Assembly: GCF_014218295.1 (NCBI RefSeq) | Contig: NZ_AP023287.1 | Coordinates: 682,001-746,000, forward strand | Length of the DNA stretch: 64,000 bases | Direction of reading: 5' to 3' | From: Mycolicibacterium litorale | Lineage (GTDB): Bacteria > Actinomycetota > Actinomycetes > Mycobacteriales > Mycobacteriaceae | In this document: positions 9,906-20,945 of the stretch, piece after piece | Numbering within the stretch: the stretch's first letter is position 1 | How the letters are laid out: each line of letters opens with the position of its first letter | Made by a program: the position numbers and the translations under genes | Notes under the pieces: generated by a model | What the model saw: only the letters and a program-made list of their open reading frames with translations | The model's database searches: none | Told to the model about the DNA's origin: nothing

Positions 9906-10983
9906 GCAGGCGGACCAGTTCGGCCTGACGGTGCGTGTCGGTCTTGTCGAAGACGTGCTGCAGGTGGGTCTTGACCGTCGCCACCGACACCGACAGGTCC
10001 TCGGAGATCGGTGCCAGTCCCTGACCGCGCGCCACCCGCAGCGCGACGTCGGATTCCCCATTGGTCAGACCGAACAGCTTGCGCAGCATCTCTTTCGGCG
10101 GCTGCGGCCGGTTGCCGGGGTCGGCGATCACGATCAGCGCCCGCGGTTCGAACCTGTCGTGGCGCGCGTCGGCAGCGAACGGGAACGTGTGGGCGACGTA
10201 GGCCCGTTCGCCCGACGGACGGGGACACAACACGGAGGCACCGCTGCGCACCGCACCGTCGGCGACTCCGAGCGCGTCCGCCACCGCGCGCTGCACGGCG
10301 CAGTCCACCTCGGATCGGGACGCCCGCAGCCGTCCGGATCGGACCATCAGACCGTCCGCGCGGTGCAGGAGCAGCGCGGCCGCCGAATTGCAGTGCACCA
10401 CAGCGGCATCCCGCCCCACCACGAGCACGGCCTGACGCATGCAGTCGATCGCCGACGCGAGGTCACCGGCATCACGTCTGAGGTCCTCGAGGTGCTTCTC
10501 GGTGCGCAGAGCCTGCTGCAGGTGGGGGATGAGTGCGGTGACGAGCTCGGTGCGCTCGACGGTGAGGAACGGCTCGTCGCGGCGGCGATCGGCGATGACG
10601 AAGCACGCGGGTCGCTCACCGCCGGCCAACCGGACGAACACGCCGTCATCCATGTGGTTGGGCCGGATCCAGTCGGCATGGAACTCCGAGCGCCGGTCGA
10701 GGTCGACGAGGGTCCGTCCGCAGTGGATGAGGCCGACAGGGCTGCGGTCGACCGCGTCGAGGACGTAGTCGAACCGGCGGTAGTACCCGTTGTAGGCCTG
10801 CCTGGCCTCAGCCGGCATGCTGCCCCGCGTCATCTCGCGGTTCGGGCCGGTGATGAGGTCCGCCCCGGACGTGCCGTCGAAGATCTCGCGCACCGCGGCC
10901 ATCGCGTCGACCCAGTGCTCCGGTGTGACGGCGGCGGCGTGGATCGCCGAGACTAGCCGCGAGTACTCAGCGAGTGTGACCAT
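9886..10983 (-). CDS. LuxR-family transcriptional regulator
   Basis: A 365-aa regulator with a long N-terminal sensory region (PAS/GAF-like, not assignable further) and a C-terminal GerE/LuxR helix-turn-helix: LTNGESDVALRVARGQ, then SVSVATVKTHLQHVFDK (about residues 298-350). There is no receiver domain with a phosphorylatable Asp at the N-terminus. It converges on the FAD monooxygenase pseudogene, overlapping its end by about 20 bases. That gene may once have been its target, leaving an orphan regulator. The ATG at 10983 (MVTLAEYSRLVSAIH) is the family-typical beginning. Confidence 0.83.
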   Translation of the reverse strand: MVTLAEYSRLVSAIHAAAVTPEHWVDAMAAVREIFDGTSGADLITGPNREMTRGSMPAEARQAYNGYYRRFDYVLDAVDRSPVGLIHCGRTLVDLDRRSEFHADWIRPNHMDDGVFVRLAGGERPACFVIADRRRDEPFLTVERTELVTALIPHLQQALRTEKHLEDLRRDAGDLASAIDCMRQAVLVVGRDAAVVHCNSAAALLLHRADGLMVRSGRLRASRSEVDCAVQRAVADALGVADGAVRSGASVLCPRPSGERAYVAHTFPFAADARHDRFEPRALIVIADPGNRPQPPKEMLRKLFGLTNGESDVALRVARGQGLAPISEDLSVSVATVKTHLQHVFDKTDTHRQAELVRLLTALLP

Positions 10984-11117
10984 CGCCGGTACCCCGTGCG
11001 GACAACCCCGTTCATCGCAAACCCCCGCTCCCGCGTAGACCGACTGTAAGTCTTCGAGAGCCCGATGACAGTGCCGCCGAACGGCACTGCTTCCATCGTC
11101 AACGGCCCCTGCGGGCG

Positions 11118-12815
11118 TCAGGCCTTGAGTGTGCGCACCGCCGCGATGCGGGCCTGCAACTGCTCCGACGTCGCTGCGGCGACCGGTGGCCCACCACAGA
11201 TCCGGCGCAGTTCGTTGTGGATCCAGCCGTGCGGTTTGTTGAGCCGGTGATGCGCCAGCGATACCAGGGTGTTGAGTTCGGCACGCAGCTCGCGGAGTTG
11301 GCCGTAGGGTGTGACCGGAGGCGGCTCGCCGGAGGCGGTACGCCGGGTGAGTTGTTCTTCCTGCCTGCGTCGCAACAGGTCTCGCATCTGGTCGGCGTCG
11401 AGCAGACCCGGGATGCCGAGGTAGTCGGCCTCCTCCTCACTGCCCGCCGGGGTCGCCGTACCGAAGGACGACCCGTCGAAGATCACCTGATCCAGTTCGG
11501 CGCTGGCGCCGAGGGATTCGAATCCGCGGTCCTCCTCCGTGGGCTCGCTGCGCCGGCGTTCGATCAGCTCCTCGTCACCCATCGACTCGCGGTGCGGTTT
11601 GCCCAGCACATGGTTGCGCTGCGCTTCCATCTGGCTGGCGAGGTCGAGCAGCGTCGGCACCGACGGCACGAAAATGCTGGCGGTCTCACCGGGGCGCCGC
11701 GAGCGTACGAAGCGGCCGATCGCCTGTGCGAAGAACAGCGGTGTCGAGGCGCTGGTCGCGTACACGCCGACCGCCAGCCGCGGCACGTCCACGCCCTCGG
11801 ACACCATGCGCACCGCCACCAGCCAGGGGCTGGTGCCCGCGGAGTACTCGGCGATCCGGGCCGATGCGCCCGGGTCGTCGGAGAGCACGACCGTCGGCTC
11901 CTCGCCCGTCATCTTCCTCAGCACCGCCGCGTACTGGCGGGCGGCGGTCTGGTCGGTGGCGATGATCATCGCGCCGGCATCGGGCATCCCGCCGGCGCGC
12001 AACTGGTGCAGCCGGGTGTCGGCGGCCTTGAGTACCGCGGGGATCCATTCGCCGTTGGCGTCGAGGACCGTGCGCCACGCCCGCGCGGTCTGCTCGGCGT
12101 TCAGCGGTTCGCCGAGGCGGGCGGCGTGCTCCTCGCCGGCGCTGCTGCGCCAGCGCGCCTCACCCGAGTAGGCGAGGAAGATGACCGGTCGCACGACGCC
12201 GTCGGCCAGCGCGTCGGCGTAGCCGTAGGTGTGGTCGGCCTCCGAACGCAGCAAACCCTCGGCGTCCGGCACGTAGGAGACGAACGGGATCGGGCTGTCG
12301 TCGCTGCGGAACGGTGTCCCGGTCAGCGACAGACGGCGGGTGGCGTCGCTGAACGCCTCGCGCATCGCCTCACCCCACGACTTGGCGTCACCGCCGTGGT
12401 GGATCTCGTCGAAGATGACCAGGGTGCGGCGGTTCTCCGTGCGGACGCGGTGGCGGGTCGGATGGGAGGCCACCTGGGCGTAGGTGATGACGACCCCGTG
12501 GTACTCCGAGGACGTCTGCGAGTTCGAGTTGCTGAACTTCGGGTCCAGCGCGATGCCGATCCGGGCGGCCGCCGACGCCCACTGGATCTTGAGGTGTTCG
12601 GTCGGCACCACGATCGTGACCTGCTCGACCGTTCCGTCGGCCAGCAGTTCGGCCGCGATGCGCAGGGCAAACGTGGTCTTACCTGCGCCGGGGGTGGCGA
12701 CCGCCAGAAAATCGCGCGGTTTGGCACCAAGATACTTCACCAATGCCCGACGCTGCCAGCTTCGCAAAGCCTGGGTGTCGGGCGCCGCAAATGCCCGCAC
12801 CCAAAGACTCCTCAC
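11118..12815 (-). CDS. DEAD/DEAH-box superfamily 2 helicase
   Basis: A 565-aa SF2 helicase-like protein. It contains LRSWQRRAL (Q-like motif), ATPGAGKTTFALRIA (motif I, about residues 40-54), FDEIHHGGD (motif II, DEIH), LSLTGTPFRSDD (motif III), and a C-terminal RecA lobe with RMVSEGVDVPRL (motif V) and QAIGRFVRSRRPGE (motif VI). This is the ResIII/type III restriction and XPB-like branch. The GTG at 12815 (VRSLWVRAF) is chosen because upstream codons are a shadow of the opposite strand. It is divergent from the UvrA-like gene across about 200 bp. The substrate is unknown; a role in DNA repair or processing is inferred only from class and neighbour. Confidence 0.82.
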   Translation of the reverse strand: MRSLWVRAFAAPDTQALRSWQRRALVKYLGAKPRDFLAVATPGAGKTTFALRIAAELLADGTVEQVTIVVPTEHLKIQWASAAARIGIALDPKFSNSNSQTSSEYHGVVITYAQVASHPTRHRVRTENRRTLVIFDEIHHGGDAKSWGEAMREAFSDATRRLSLTGTPFRSDDSPIPFVSYVPDAEGLLRSEADHTYGYADALADGVVRPVIFLAYSGEARWRSSAGEEHAARLGEPLNAEQTARAWRTVLDANGEWIPAVLKAADTRLHQLRAGGMPDAGAMIIATDQTAARQYAAVLRKMTGEEPTVVLSDDPGASARIAEYSAGTSPWLVAVRMVSEGVDVPRLAVGVYATSASTPLFFAQAIGRFVRSRRPGETASIFVPSVPTLLDLASQMEAQRNHVLGKPHRESMGDEELIERRRSEPTEEDRGFESLGASAELDQVIFDGSSFGTATPAGSEEEADYLGIPGLLDADQMRDLLRRRQEEQLTRRTASGEPPPVTPYGQLRELRAELNTLVSLAHHRLNKPHGWIHNELRRICGGPPVAAATSEQLQARIAAVRTLKA

Positions 12816-13019
12816 TGATCGGACACAGCCTAGCGCAACGGATTCCGGCCGCGCATATCCGCATGGCGCGTCGCCGGACACTCGGTGTGTCGCCCGCTCC
12901 GCGGGACGCCACCGGGCGCTTCGCTGCCCCGTGCGCGGGCCGGTCGGCGGCCGGTGTGTCGCCGGGCATAGCAAACGCTCTGCGTGGGCGTCCCCATCGT
13001 GGGTACGCTTCTGCCCACC

Positions 13020-15563
13020 ATGACGGCACCGTCCGACCCCGCGAGCGACGAACACGATCCGTGCGTCCGAGTATTCGGTACGCGCGTGCACAACCTCAAG
13101 GGAGTGGACGTCGCCGCGCCGAGGGACGCGCTGGTGGCGTTCACCGGGATCTCGGGGTCCGGGAAGTCGTCGTTGGCGTTCGGGACGATCTACGCCGAGG
13201 CGCAACGCCGGTACTTCGAGTCGGTCGCCCCGTACGCCCGGCGGCTGCTGCTGCCTGCCGGTGCGCCGAAGGTCGACGACATCACCGGGTTGCCGCCCGC
13301 GGTGGCGCTGCAGCAGCGGAGGGGAACGGCGACGTCACGGTCGACGGTGGGCACCGTTACGACGCTGTCGAATCTGCTGAGGATGTTGTTCTCGCGCGCC
13401 GGGACGTACCCGGCAGGGGCCACCGAACGGCTGGACTCCGATGCCTTCTCCCCGAACACCGCCGTCGGTGCGTGTCCGCGCTGCCACGGGCTCGGCCGGA
13501 TCCACGAGGTGACGGAGGAGACGCTGGTCCCCGATCCGTCCCTGACCATCCGGCAGGGCGCCGTCGCGGCCTGGCCGGGGGCGTGGCAGGGTCAGAACCT
13601 GCGGGACATCCTCATCACGCTCGGCTACGACATCGACAAACCATGGCGCAGACTGCCGAAGCGGCAACGGGATTGGATCCTGTTCACCGACGAGCAGCCG
13701 ACCGTCGAGATCGATCCGGGCCGGCACCCCGTCACCGCCGACTACTACTACAACGGAACCTTCTCCAGTGCCGAACGCCACGTCCGGCACACCCTGGCCA
13801 ACTCGCAGAGCGCGACGATGCGCCGCCGGGTGCTGCAGTACGTCAACAGTGTCGACTGCGGGACGTGCGGTGGGTCGGGGCTACGTCCGGAGGCGTTGAC
13901 CGTCACGTTCGCGGGCCGCACGATCGCCGACTACGTGGCGATGCCGCTGGCCGAACTCGCCGACGTGCTGCGCCCGGTCGCCGCACGCACCGATGCGGCC
14001 GCGGCGTTCGAGTCGACGGCGTCCGGTGAGCTCACCGAGGTGGCCACGATGATCGCCGCCGACCTCGTCGCCCGCATCCAGGTGCTCGTCGACCTCGGTC
14101 TGGGGTATCTGACGCTCAACCGGCGCACACCGACCGTCTCGCCGGGCGAACTGCAGCGCCTGCGATTGGCCACCCAGTTGCGCGCGGGCCTGTTCGGGGT
14201 GCTCTACGTGCTCGACGAGCCGTCGGCGGGGCTGCATCCCGCCGACGCCGAACCGCTGCTCGACGTGCTGGACCGCTTGCGGCGTGCGGGCAATTCGGTG
14301 TTCGTCGTCGAGCACGACATGGACGTGGTGCGGCGCGCCGACTGGATCGTCGACGTCGGGCCGGGGGCCGGTGAGCACGGCGGCCGGATCCTCTACAGCG
14401 GGCCGGTCCCCGGCCTCGCCGAGGTCGGCGAATCGGTCACGGGCCGTTACCTTTTCGACTCCGCGCCGTCGGCGCAGCGGTCACCTCGCACCCCGTCGGG
14501 CGTTCTGCGGATGCGGGGCATTTCGTATCACAACCTGCGCGACGTGGACGTCGACCTGCCGCTGGGTGTGCTCACCGCGGTCACCGGGGTGTCGGGTTCG
14601 GGGAAGTCGACACTGGTGGTGAAGGTCCTCGGCGATGTGGTGAACCGCCACCTTGGCCGGGCGGCGTCCCCGCCGGACACCGATGCCGACACCGAGGACT
14701 CCGACACCGAGATCGTCGACGTCGACCACGATGCGTCGATCGGGGTGAGCGCCGAGGGTGTCGAGGCGATCACCCGGCTGGTGGCTGTCGACCAGCGGCC
14801 GATCGGCCGCACCCCGCGCTCGACCCTGGCCACCTATACCGGACTGTTCGACGCGGTCCGGCGCGAGTTCGCGGCGACGCCCGCGGCCCGCCGGCGCGGC
14901 TGGACGGCCGGCCGGTTCTCCTTCAACGTCGCCGAGGGCCGGTGCCCGACGTGTCAGGGCGAGGGTTTCGTGTCGGTCGAACTGCTGTTCCTGCCCGGCA
15001 CCTACGGCGTCTGCCCGACGTGCCACGGCGCCCGCTACAACGAGGCCACCCTCGGGGTCCGCTACCGCGGCCGCACGATCGCCGATGTGCTGGCGATGAC
15101 CGTCGACGAGGCGTCGGAGTTCCTCGCCGACATCGCGGGCGCGGCACGCAGCCTGACGACGTTGCGTGAGGTGGGACTCGGTTATCTGCGGCTGGGCCAG
15201 CCGGCGACCGAACTGTCCGGCGGGGAGGCGCAGCGCATCAAACTGGCCTCGGAGCTGCAGCGGCCGCGGCGCGGGCACACGCTCTACGTGCTCGACGAGC
15301 CCACCACGGGGCTGCACCCATCCGACGTGGATCTGCTCGACGCGCAACTGCACCGGCTGGTCGACGCGGGCAACACCGTCGTGGTGGCCGAACACGACAT
15401 GCGGATGGTGGCGGGCTCGGACTGGGTCGTCGACCTCGGTCCCGGCGCGGGCGCCGACGGCGGGCAGGTGGTCGCCGCGGGCCCGCCGCGCGAGGTCGGC
15501 GCCGCCGAACGCAGCAGGACGGCGCCCTACCTGGCCGCGCGCCTACGTCACTCGACGAAGTAG
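13020..15563 (+). CDS. UvrA-like ABC ATPase without UvrB-binding domain (UvrA2/DrrC-type)
   Basis: This 847-aa paralog of excinuclease subunit A has two ABC ATPase halves: Walker [10 protein letters not shown] (43-51) and GVSGSGKST (523-531), and Walker B VLYVLDEP and TLYVLDEP. Zinc-type Cys motifs are present: CPRC (152), CGTC (280), CPTC (642) and CPTC (665). The half-2 signature is LSGGE (732), but half 1 has SPGE (about 374). Only about 110 residues separate the first Walker A from the first CxxC, against roughly 215 in housekeeping UvrA, so the UvrB-binding domain is probably absent. An Asp/Glu-rich insert lies at 553-575. Such proteins are linked to DNA-binding drug tolerance; the role here is inferred. 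Confidence 0.88.
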   Translation: MTAPSDPASDEHDPCVRVFGTRVHNLKGVDVAAPRDALVAFTGISGSGKSSLAFGTIYAEAQRRYFESVAPYARRLLLPAGAPKVDDITGLPPAVALQQRRGTATSRSTVGTVTTLSNLLRMLFSRAGTYPAGATERLDSDAFSPNTAVGACPRCHGLGRIHEVTEETLVPDPSLTIRQGAVAAWPGAWQGQNLRDILITLGYDIDKPWRRLPKRQRDWILFTDEQPTVEIDPGRHPVTADYYYNGTFSSAERHVRHTLANSQSATMRRRVLQYVNSVDCGTCGGSGLRPEALTVTFAGRTIADYVAMPLAELADVLRPVAARTDAAAAFESTASGELTEVATMIAADLVARIQVLVDLGLGYLTLNRRTPTVSPGELQRLRLATQLRAGLFGVLYVLDEPSAGLHPADAEPLLDVLDRLRRAGNSVFVVEHDMDVVRRADWIVDVGPGAGEHGGRILYSGPVPGLAEVGESVTGRYLFDSAPSAQRSPRTPSGVLRMRGISYHNLRDVDVDLPLGVLTAVTGVSGSGKSTLVVKVLGDVVNRHLGRAASPPDTDADTEDSDTEIVDVDHDASIGVSAEGVEAITRLVAVDQRPIGRTPRSTLATYTGLFDAVRREFAATPAARRRGWTAGRFSFNVAEGRCPTCQGEGFVSVELLFLPGTYGVCPTCHGARYNEATLGVRYRGRTIADVLAMTVDEASEFLADIAGAARSLTTLREVGLGYLRLGQPATELSGGEAQRIKLASELQRPRRGHTLYVLDEPTTGLHPSDVDLLDAQLHRLVDAGNTVVVAEHDMRMVAGSDWVVDLGPGAGADGGQVVAAGPPREVGAAERSRTAPYLAARLRHSTK

Positions 15564-16045
15564 TTGTCGTTCTTGACGAACCACTCGCGGCGCTCCTCGT
15601 CGGTCATCTCGCCGAGCTGCGCCATCCCTTCGAAGTAGTGCTCGCGCGGCGCCCCCGGCGCGAACAGCATCAGGATGGCGGCGGGTTCGTCGGCCTCGTT
15701 GCGAAAGCCGTGGACACCGCCCGGCGGCACGTAGAGGAAGTCGTTGCGGTTGCCATCGACCCAGTGGGTGCCGTCGTAGAGCCGGATCGTGCCGGAGAGC
15801 ACGAAGAACGCCTCGCTCATGGCGCGGTGGAAGTGCGGGCCCGGTCCGCCGCCTTGCGGGGCGATCTCGACGCGGTAGAGGCCGTAGTCGCCGTTCGTGG
15901 CCTGCTGGTTGGCCAGGTAGTGGTACTTCACCAGCCCGAAGGACTCGTAGTCCGGCGGTTCGTCACCGCGTTTGAGCCACGCGCTGACCTCCGGTTCGTC
16001 CTCGGTGTAGCGCGGCGGCGGATAGGGCGGCACGACCAGGGACAC
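15548..16045 (-). CDS. Cupin-domain protein
   Basis: A 165-aa single-domain cupin. The first motif is GPGPHFHRAMSEAFFVLSG (about 75-93) with metal-binding His/His/Glu, and the second is FLYVPPGGVHGFRN (about 110-123) with the final His. A C-terminal acidic/aromatic tail (EMTDEERREWFVKND) follows. Such proteins are small dioxygenases, isomerases or binding proteins; the substrate is not evident. The GTG start has a TAGGCT box seven bases upstream. It is convergent with the UvrA-like gene, overlapping its last 16 bases, and lies just ahead of the SDR at 16056. Confidence 0.82.
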   Translation of the reverse strand: MSLVVPPYPPPRYTEDEPEVSAWLKRGDEPPDYESFGLVKYHYLANQQATNGDYGLYRVEIAPQGGGPGPHFHRAMSEAFFVLSGTIRLYDGTHWVDGNRNDFLYVPPGGVHGFRNEADEPAAILMLFAPGAPREHYFEGMAQLGEMTDEERREWFVKNDNYFVE

Positions 16046-16052
16046 AGGGTGC

Positions 16053-16058
16053 AGCCTA
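16053..16058 (-). promoter_or_regulatory. Predicted leaderless -10 box of cupin gene (TAGGCT)
   Basis: On the minus strand TAGGCT sits seven bases before the GTG start of the cupin gene and overlaps the stop codon of the upstream SDR. This suggests that the cupin has its own leaderless transcript. Confidence 0.4.
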
Positions 16059-16958
16059 GAGCGGGAATGTCACTCCGGTGAGCTCTTCGGACACCGTCCA
16101 CAGCCGGCGCGCCAGCGCCTCGTCGTGCGACTGCGCGCTCGACTCGACGAGCTCGGGATAGCCACGGATCTCGCCCAACCCGCTCGGCCCGTAGTACTGG
16201 CCGCCCCGCACGGTGGGGTCGGTCGCGGCGCGCAGGGTCGGCAGCGCCCCCATCGACGCGCTCTGGGTCAGGAGGCCGACCAGCGGGTTGACGGCCGACG
16301 GCAGATGCAGGTGGCGCATCAGTTCGGTGTTGGACACCCCGGGGTGCGCGGCGACCGCGATGGTGTCCCGGGAGTCGAGGCGGCGCTGCAGCTCGTGGGT
16401 GAACAACAGATTGGCCAGCTTCGACTGTCCGTAGGCGCCGACGCGGCTGTATCGGCGCTCCCACTGCAGATCGTCGAAGTGGATCGCGGCCTGGATGCGG
16501 TGGCCCTGGCTGCTGACCGTCACGACCCGCGCTTTCGGCGCCGCCAGCACGTTCTGGAGCAGCAGCCCGGTGAGCGCGAAGTGGCCGAGGTGGTTGGTGC
16601 CGAAGGCGAGCTCGAACCCGTCCTCGGTCGTCTGCTTCGGCGGGTACATCACCCCGGCGTTGTTGATCAGCAGGTCGATCCGCGGGAAGGCGGCGTTGAG
16701 TTCGTCGGCGGCCGTGCGGACCGAGCGCAGCGAGCCGAGGTCGAGGCTCTGCACGGTCACCGCGGCGTCGGGGTGGGCCGTCCTGATCTGGTCGGCGGCC
16801 CGGGTGCCCTTCGTGGTGTCGCGTACCGCGAGGACGACGTGGGCACCGTGCGCCGCCAGCGCTTCAGCGGTGGCCAGGCCCAGGCCGGTGTTGGCGCCCG
16901 TGACGACCGCGGTGCGGCCGGACTGGCTCGGGATGTCGGCGGTGGTCCACTTCGACAT
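16056..16958 (-). CDS. Short-chain dehydrogenase/reductase, paralog of 5092-6003
   Basis: A 300-aa SDR of the same branch as the gene beside moeA. It has TGANTGLG (about 20-27), NNAGVMYPP, and the catalytic YGQSK near 172. It begins with an ATG behind a strong AGGAGG ribosome site. It is divergent from a TetR regulator at 17057, and the roughly 100-bp gap holds two matching 16-bp palindrome-like sites. It is therefore very likely the TetR target. The C-terminal ending RRLWTVSEELTGVTFPL is almost identical to the paralog's. The substrate is unknown. Confidence 0.88.
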   Translation of the reverse strand: MSKWTTADIPSQSGRTAVVTGANTGLGLATAEALAAHGAHVVLAVRDTTKGTRAADQIRTAHPDAAVTVQSLDLGSLRSVRTAADELNAAFPRIDLLINNAGVMYPPKQTTEDGFELAFGTNHLGHFALTGLLLQNVLAAPKARVVTVSSQGHRIQAAIHFDDLQWERRYSRVGAYGQSKLANLLFTHELQRRLDSRDTIAVAAHPGVSNTELMRHLHLPSAVNPLVGLLTQSASMGALPTLRAATDPTVRGGQYYGPSGLGEIRGYPELVESSAQSHDEALARRLWTVSEELTGVTFPL

Positions 16959-16977
16959 GTTTCCTCCTACAATAAAG

Positions 16978-16993
16978 CGGAGCTTGCGTTCCG
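16978..16993. promoter_or_regulatory. Candidate TetR operator 1
   Basis: The sequence CGGAGCTTGCGTTCCG is an imperfect palindrome in the SDR/TetR divergent gap. It matches the reverse complement of the second site (17010-17025) at 13 of 16 positions and lies about 20 bases before the SDR start. Confidence 0.55.
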
Positions 16994-17009
16994 GTTGGTT
17001 GTCACTATA

Positions 17010-17025
17010 CGGAACGACCGCTCCG
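17010..17025. promoter_or_regulatory. Candidate TetR operator 2
   Basis: CGGAACGACCGCTCCG is the inverted partner of operator 1, with centres 32 bases (about three helical turns) apart. It precedes the TetR start at 17057, so the regulator probably represses both itself and the SDR. Confidence 0.55.
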
Positions 17026-17056
17026 TTTCCATGATTCCCAGAAAGAGCGGAGGGAT

Positions 17057-17641
17057 ATGGCCGGGAACGTCAGCCGGGTCCGACCGCTGCGCGCCGATGC
17101 GGTTCGCAACCGGGACCGCGTGCTGCGGGTCGCCTACGAGACGTTCGCGTCCGAGGGGCTGACCGTGCCGGTGGACGAGATCGCCCGGCGCGCCGGCGTC
17201 GGTGCCGGCACGATCTACCGGCACTTCCCGACGAAGGAGGCGCTCTACGCGGCGGTCGTCGAACACCGGCTGCAGGAGATGTCCGACCGTGGCAGGCAGC
17301 TGCTGTCGTCCGGTGACCCCGGTGAGGCGTTGTTCGCGTTCCTGCGGGCGATGGTGCTGGAGTGGGGCGCCTCCGACCACGTCCTCATCGACGCGCTGGC
17401 GGGCCGGGGGATCGACGTCCACACCGTCGCCCCCGAGGCGGACCGCGCCGCACGGGCGGTGCTGGGCGAGCTGCTGGCCGCGGGTCAGCGGGCGGGTACG
17501 GTTCGAACCGATCTCGGTGTGCCCGAGCTCAAGGCGATCATGGCGGGTTGTCAGGCCATCGGCGTGTACGAGCCGGATGTCGCCGCGCGCGCGACGGCCG
17601 TGGTGACGGACGGTTTGCGTCCTCCGCGCGCGGAGGGGTGA
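17057..17641 (+). CDS. TetR-family transcriptional regulator
   Basis: A 194-aa TetR repressor. Its N-terminal helix-turn-helix is clear: [24 protein letters not shown], then [20 protein letters not shown] (about residues 25-70). The C-terminal ligand-binding domain is typical in length. The ATG is preceded by GGAGGG. It is divergent from the SDR at 16056-16958 with shared operators. Its stop lies only four bases before the first CIRCE element of groEL2. The ligand is unknown. Confidence 0.88.
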   Translation: MAGNVSRVRPLRADAVRNRDRVLRVAYETFASEGLTVPVDEIARRAGVGAGTIYRHFPTKEALYAAVVEHRLQEMSDRGRQLLSSGDPGEALFAFLRAMVLEWGASDHVLIDALAGRGIDVHTVAPEADRAARAVLGELLAAGQRAGTVRTDLGVPELKAIMAGCQAIGVYEPDVAARATAVVTDGLRPPRAEG

Positions 17642-17644
17642 TGC

Positions 17645-17671
17645 CTTGCACTCTCCCTGGTCGAGTGCTAA
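17645..17671. promoter_or_regulatory. CIRCE element 1 (HrcA operator)
   Basis: CTTGCACTC, a nine-base spacer, then GAGTGCTAA. The right arm is perfect against the CIRCE consensus TTAGCACTC-N9-GAGTGCTAA and the left arm matches 7 of 9. It begins immediately after the TetR stop codon and marks HrcA control of groEL2. Confidence 0.8.
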
Positions 17672-17679
17672 GAATGCAA

Positions 17680-19445
<1,766 letters not shown>

Positions 19446-19460
19446 GTCCAGTTTCGAGAA

Positions 19461-19492
19461 GGCCCGGTCCCGTTCGCGGGGCCGGGCTTTTT
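19461..19492 (+). terminator. Rho-independent terminator of groEL2
   Basis: A GC-rich hairpin (GCCCGGTCCCG, loop TTCG, CGGGGCCGGGC) is followed by five T residues, 16 bases after the groEL2 stop. One non-Watson-Crick pair interrupts an otherwise full 11-bp stem. Confidence 0.88.
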
Positions 19493-19523
19493 CGTGTCCG
19501 GCGGCGCCGCCGGACACCCCGAG

Positions 19524-20319
19524 ATGCACAAGCTCGACGCCATGGCCCTTCCGCAACCGTCGCCGACCACGACCGCCGTCGTCGTCACCGGGGCATCCTC
19601 CGGTATCGGCGCGGACCTGGCATGGGAGCTCGCCGCACGGGGCCACGGCGTCACGCTCCTCGCCCGTCGCGAAGACAAGCTGCGCGACCTGGCCGACGAG
19701 TTGAAAGACGTTCGCGTCGAGACGACCTCATGCGACGTCGCCGACCCTGATGCGCGGGCGCGCCTGTTCGACCACATCGCCGAACGCGGGCTGACCGTCG
19801 ATGTCCTGGTCGACAACGCCGGCATTGGCACCATCGGCGCGATGGTCAAGTCGCCGGTGGCCGACGAGATCGCTGTGCAGCAGATGGTGCCCCGTGGTGG
19901 GGGCGCCATCCTCAACGTCGGCTCGACCGCGGGCGTCCATCCGTTCCCGGGCAGTCCGGTTACGCCGCTACCAAGGCGTTCCTGCACACCTACACCGAAG
20001 GGGTGCGCGCGGACACTGGCGGGCACCGGGGTCACCGTCGCCACGTTGTGCCCGGAGCCCGGTGCGCACGGGGTTCCTGAAGGCCGCTGGAATGGATGAG
20101 CGTTCGTTCGCCGCCGCGTTCCCGAGGGTTCTGTGGATGCCGTCGCGTGACGTCGCAAAGGTGGGCATCGACGACCTCGCCGCCGACCGGGGCACCGTGA
20201 TTGCCGGCCTGCCTAACCTCCCGAGCACCTTTGTGGTGCAAGCACTTCCGAGGCGCCTGCTGATGTCACTATTGGTCAATCAGCACCCGGCGCTGGGCCG
20301 CAACCGCCGCTCAGCGTGA
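19524..20319 (+). pseudogene. Decayed short-chain dehydrogenase
   Basis: The frame begins with a good SDR N-terminus (VVVTGASSGIGADLAWELA, then CDVADPDAR and LVDNAGIGTIG) and loses about 40 residues before GGGAILNVGSTAG. It then shifts frame at the expected catalytic Tyr region; the next frame (to 20319) carries a plausible SDR tail (SRDVAKVGIDDLAADRG, LPRRLLMSLLV). No uninterrupted protein is possible. This is the first damaged gene after groEL2 and marks the start of the disturbed region. Confidence 0.75.
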
Positions 20320-20509
20320 CGGCCAGGGCCGCATCCAGCCCTCGACAGCCAGATCGAGTCCGTTGCACACGTGCAGATGGTGCGGCACCAGCCGACCGCC
20401 ACGAGCAGTTCGATACGCTACTAGTCATCGAGGAAGGCCGGACACGCAGCGGCGGCCGGGTCGCCGGCTGGTGGATGAGACTGCGGCGTCGGGGAGTTTG
20501 AGAAACACC
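20320..20509. other. Short non-coding or degenerate spacer
   Basis: This stretch between the SDR remnant and the dehydrogenase fragment has short open frames on both strands, none with a recognisable domain. A decayed regulator cannot be excluded. Confidence 0.3.
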
Positions 20510-20662
20510 ATGAGCATGATGACCGCGGTGGGCGCGTTCGCCGGCGCAACCCTCGACGACGGTCAGGCCGACGTCACCGTGGCGGTGCCGGACTTGCGGC
20601 CTCGCGATGTGCTGGTGCGGGTGCACGGCGTCTTGGTAAACCCCGTCGACGTCAAGCGGCGG
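20510..20662 (+). pseudogene. N-terminal fragment of zinc-type alcohol dehydrogenase/quinone oxidoreductase
   Basis: An ATG opens about 50 residues that read as the GroES-like start of an MDR dehydrogenase: VGAFAGATLDDGQADVTV, then RDVLVRVHGVLVNPVDVKRR. Homology stops abruptly after VKRRAG, and the frame runs on to a stop at 20734 without family resemblance. The matching middle and C-terminal parts of what looks like the same family are found 16 kb away at 36690-37018 on the same strand. Confidence 0.65.
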
Positions 20663-20945
20663 GCGGGGCTCTCGAGGTCTGCATTCAACCGGCATAGCCC
20701 GGTCACGTCCCTCAGCCCGGCCCCTGGGAGGTAGTTCTAGACCATTCCAGAGGGCCGGCATTGACCACTGACGCGGTCGGAAGACGAACGTCTGACCGCG
20801 GATTAGTATTCTTCGACGCCTTGACTCAGCATAGTGATCCGGTGGCATGCCCCGTGGTTGATAGGCCACGGGTTACCCCTAGGCGTGGGCGAGCGCCAGC
20901 AGCGCGACCAGGTGGTCGACGGCCCTGGTGACCGCTTTCGGGTGC
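20663..20945. other. Gap with no supported gene
   Basis: Downstream of the dehydrogenase fragment there is no convincing frame. A minus-strand run of about 20 codons ending in TAG near 20880 (AVDHLVALLALAHA) looks like a protein tail, but is too short to assign. Confidence 0.3.

Noticed and set aside
12815..13019. A LexA box controlling the helicase/UvrA-like pair
   Set aside because: No TCGAAC-N4-GTTCGA-like sequence is present in the gap, so SOS control cannot be claimed.
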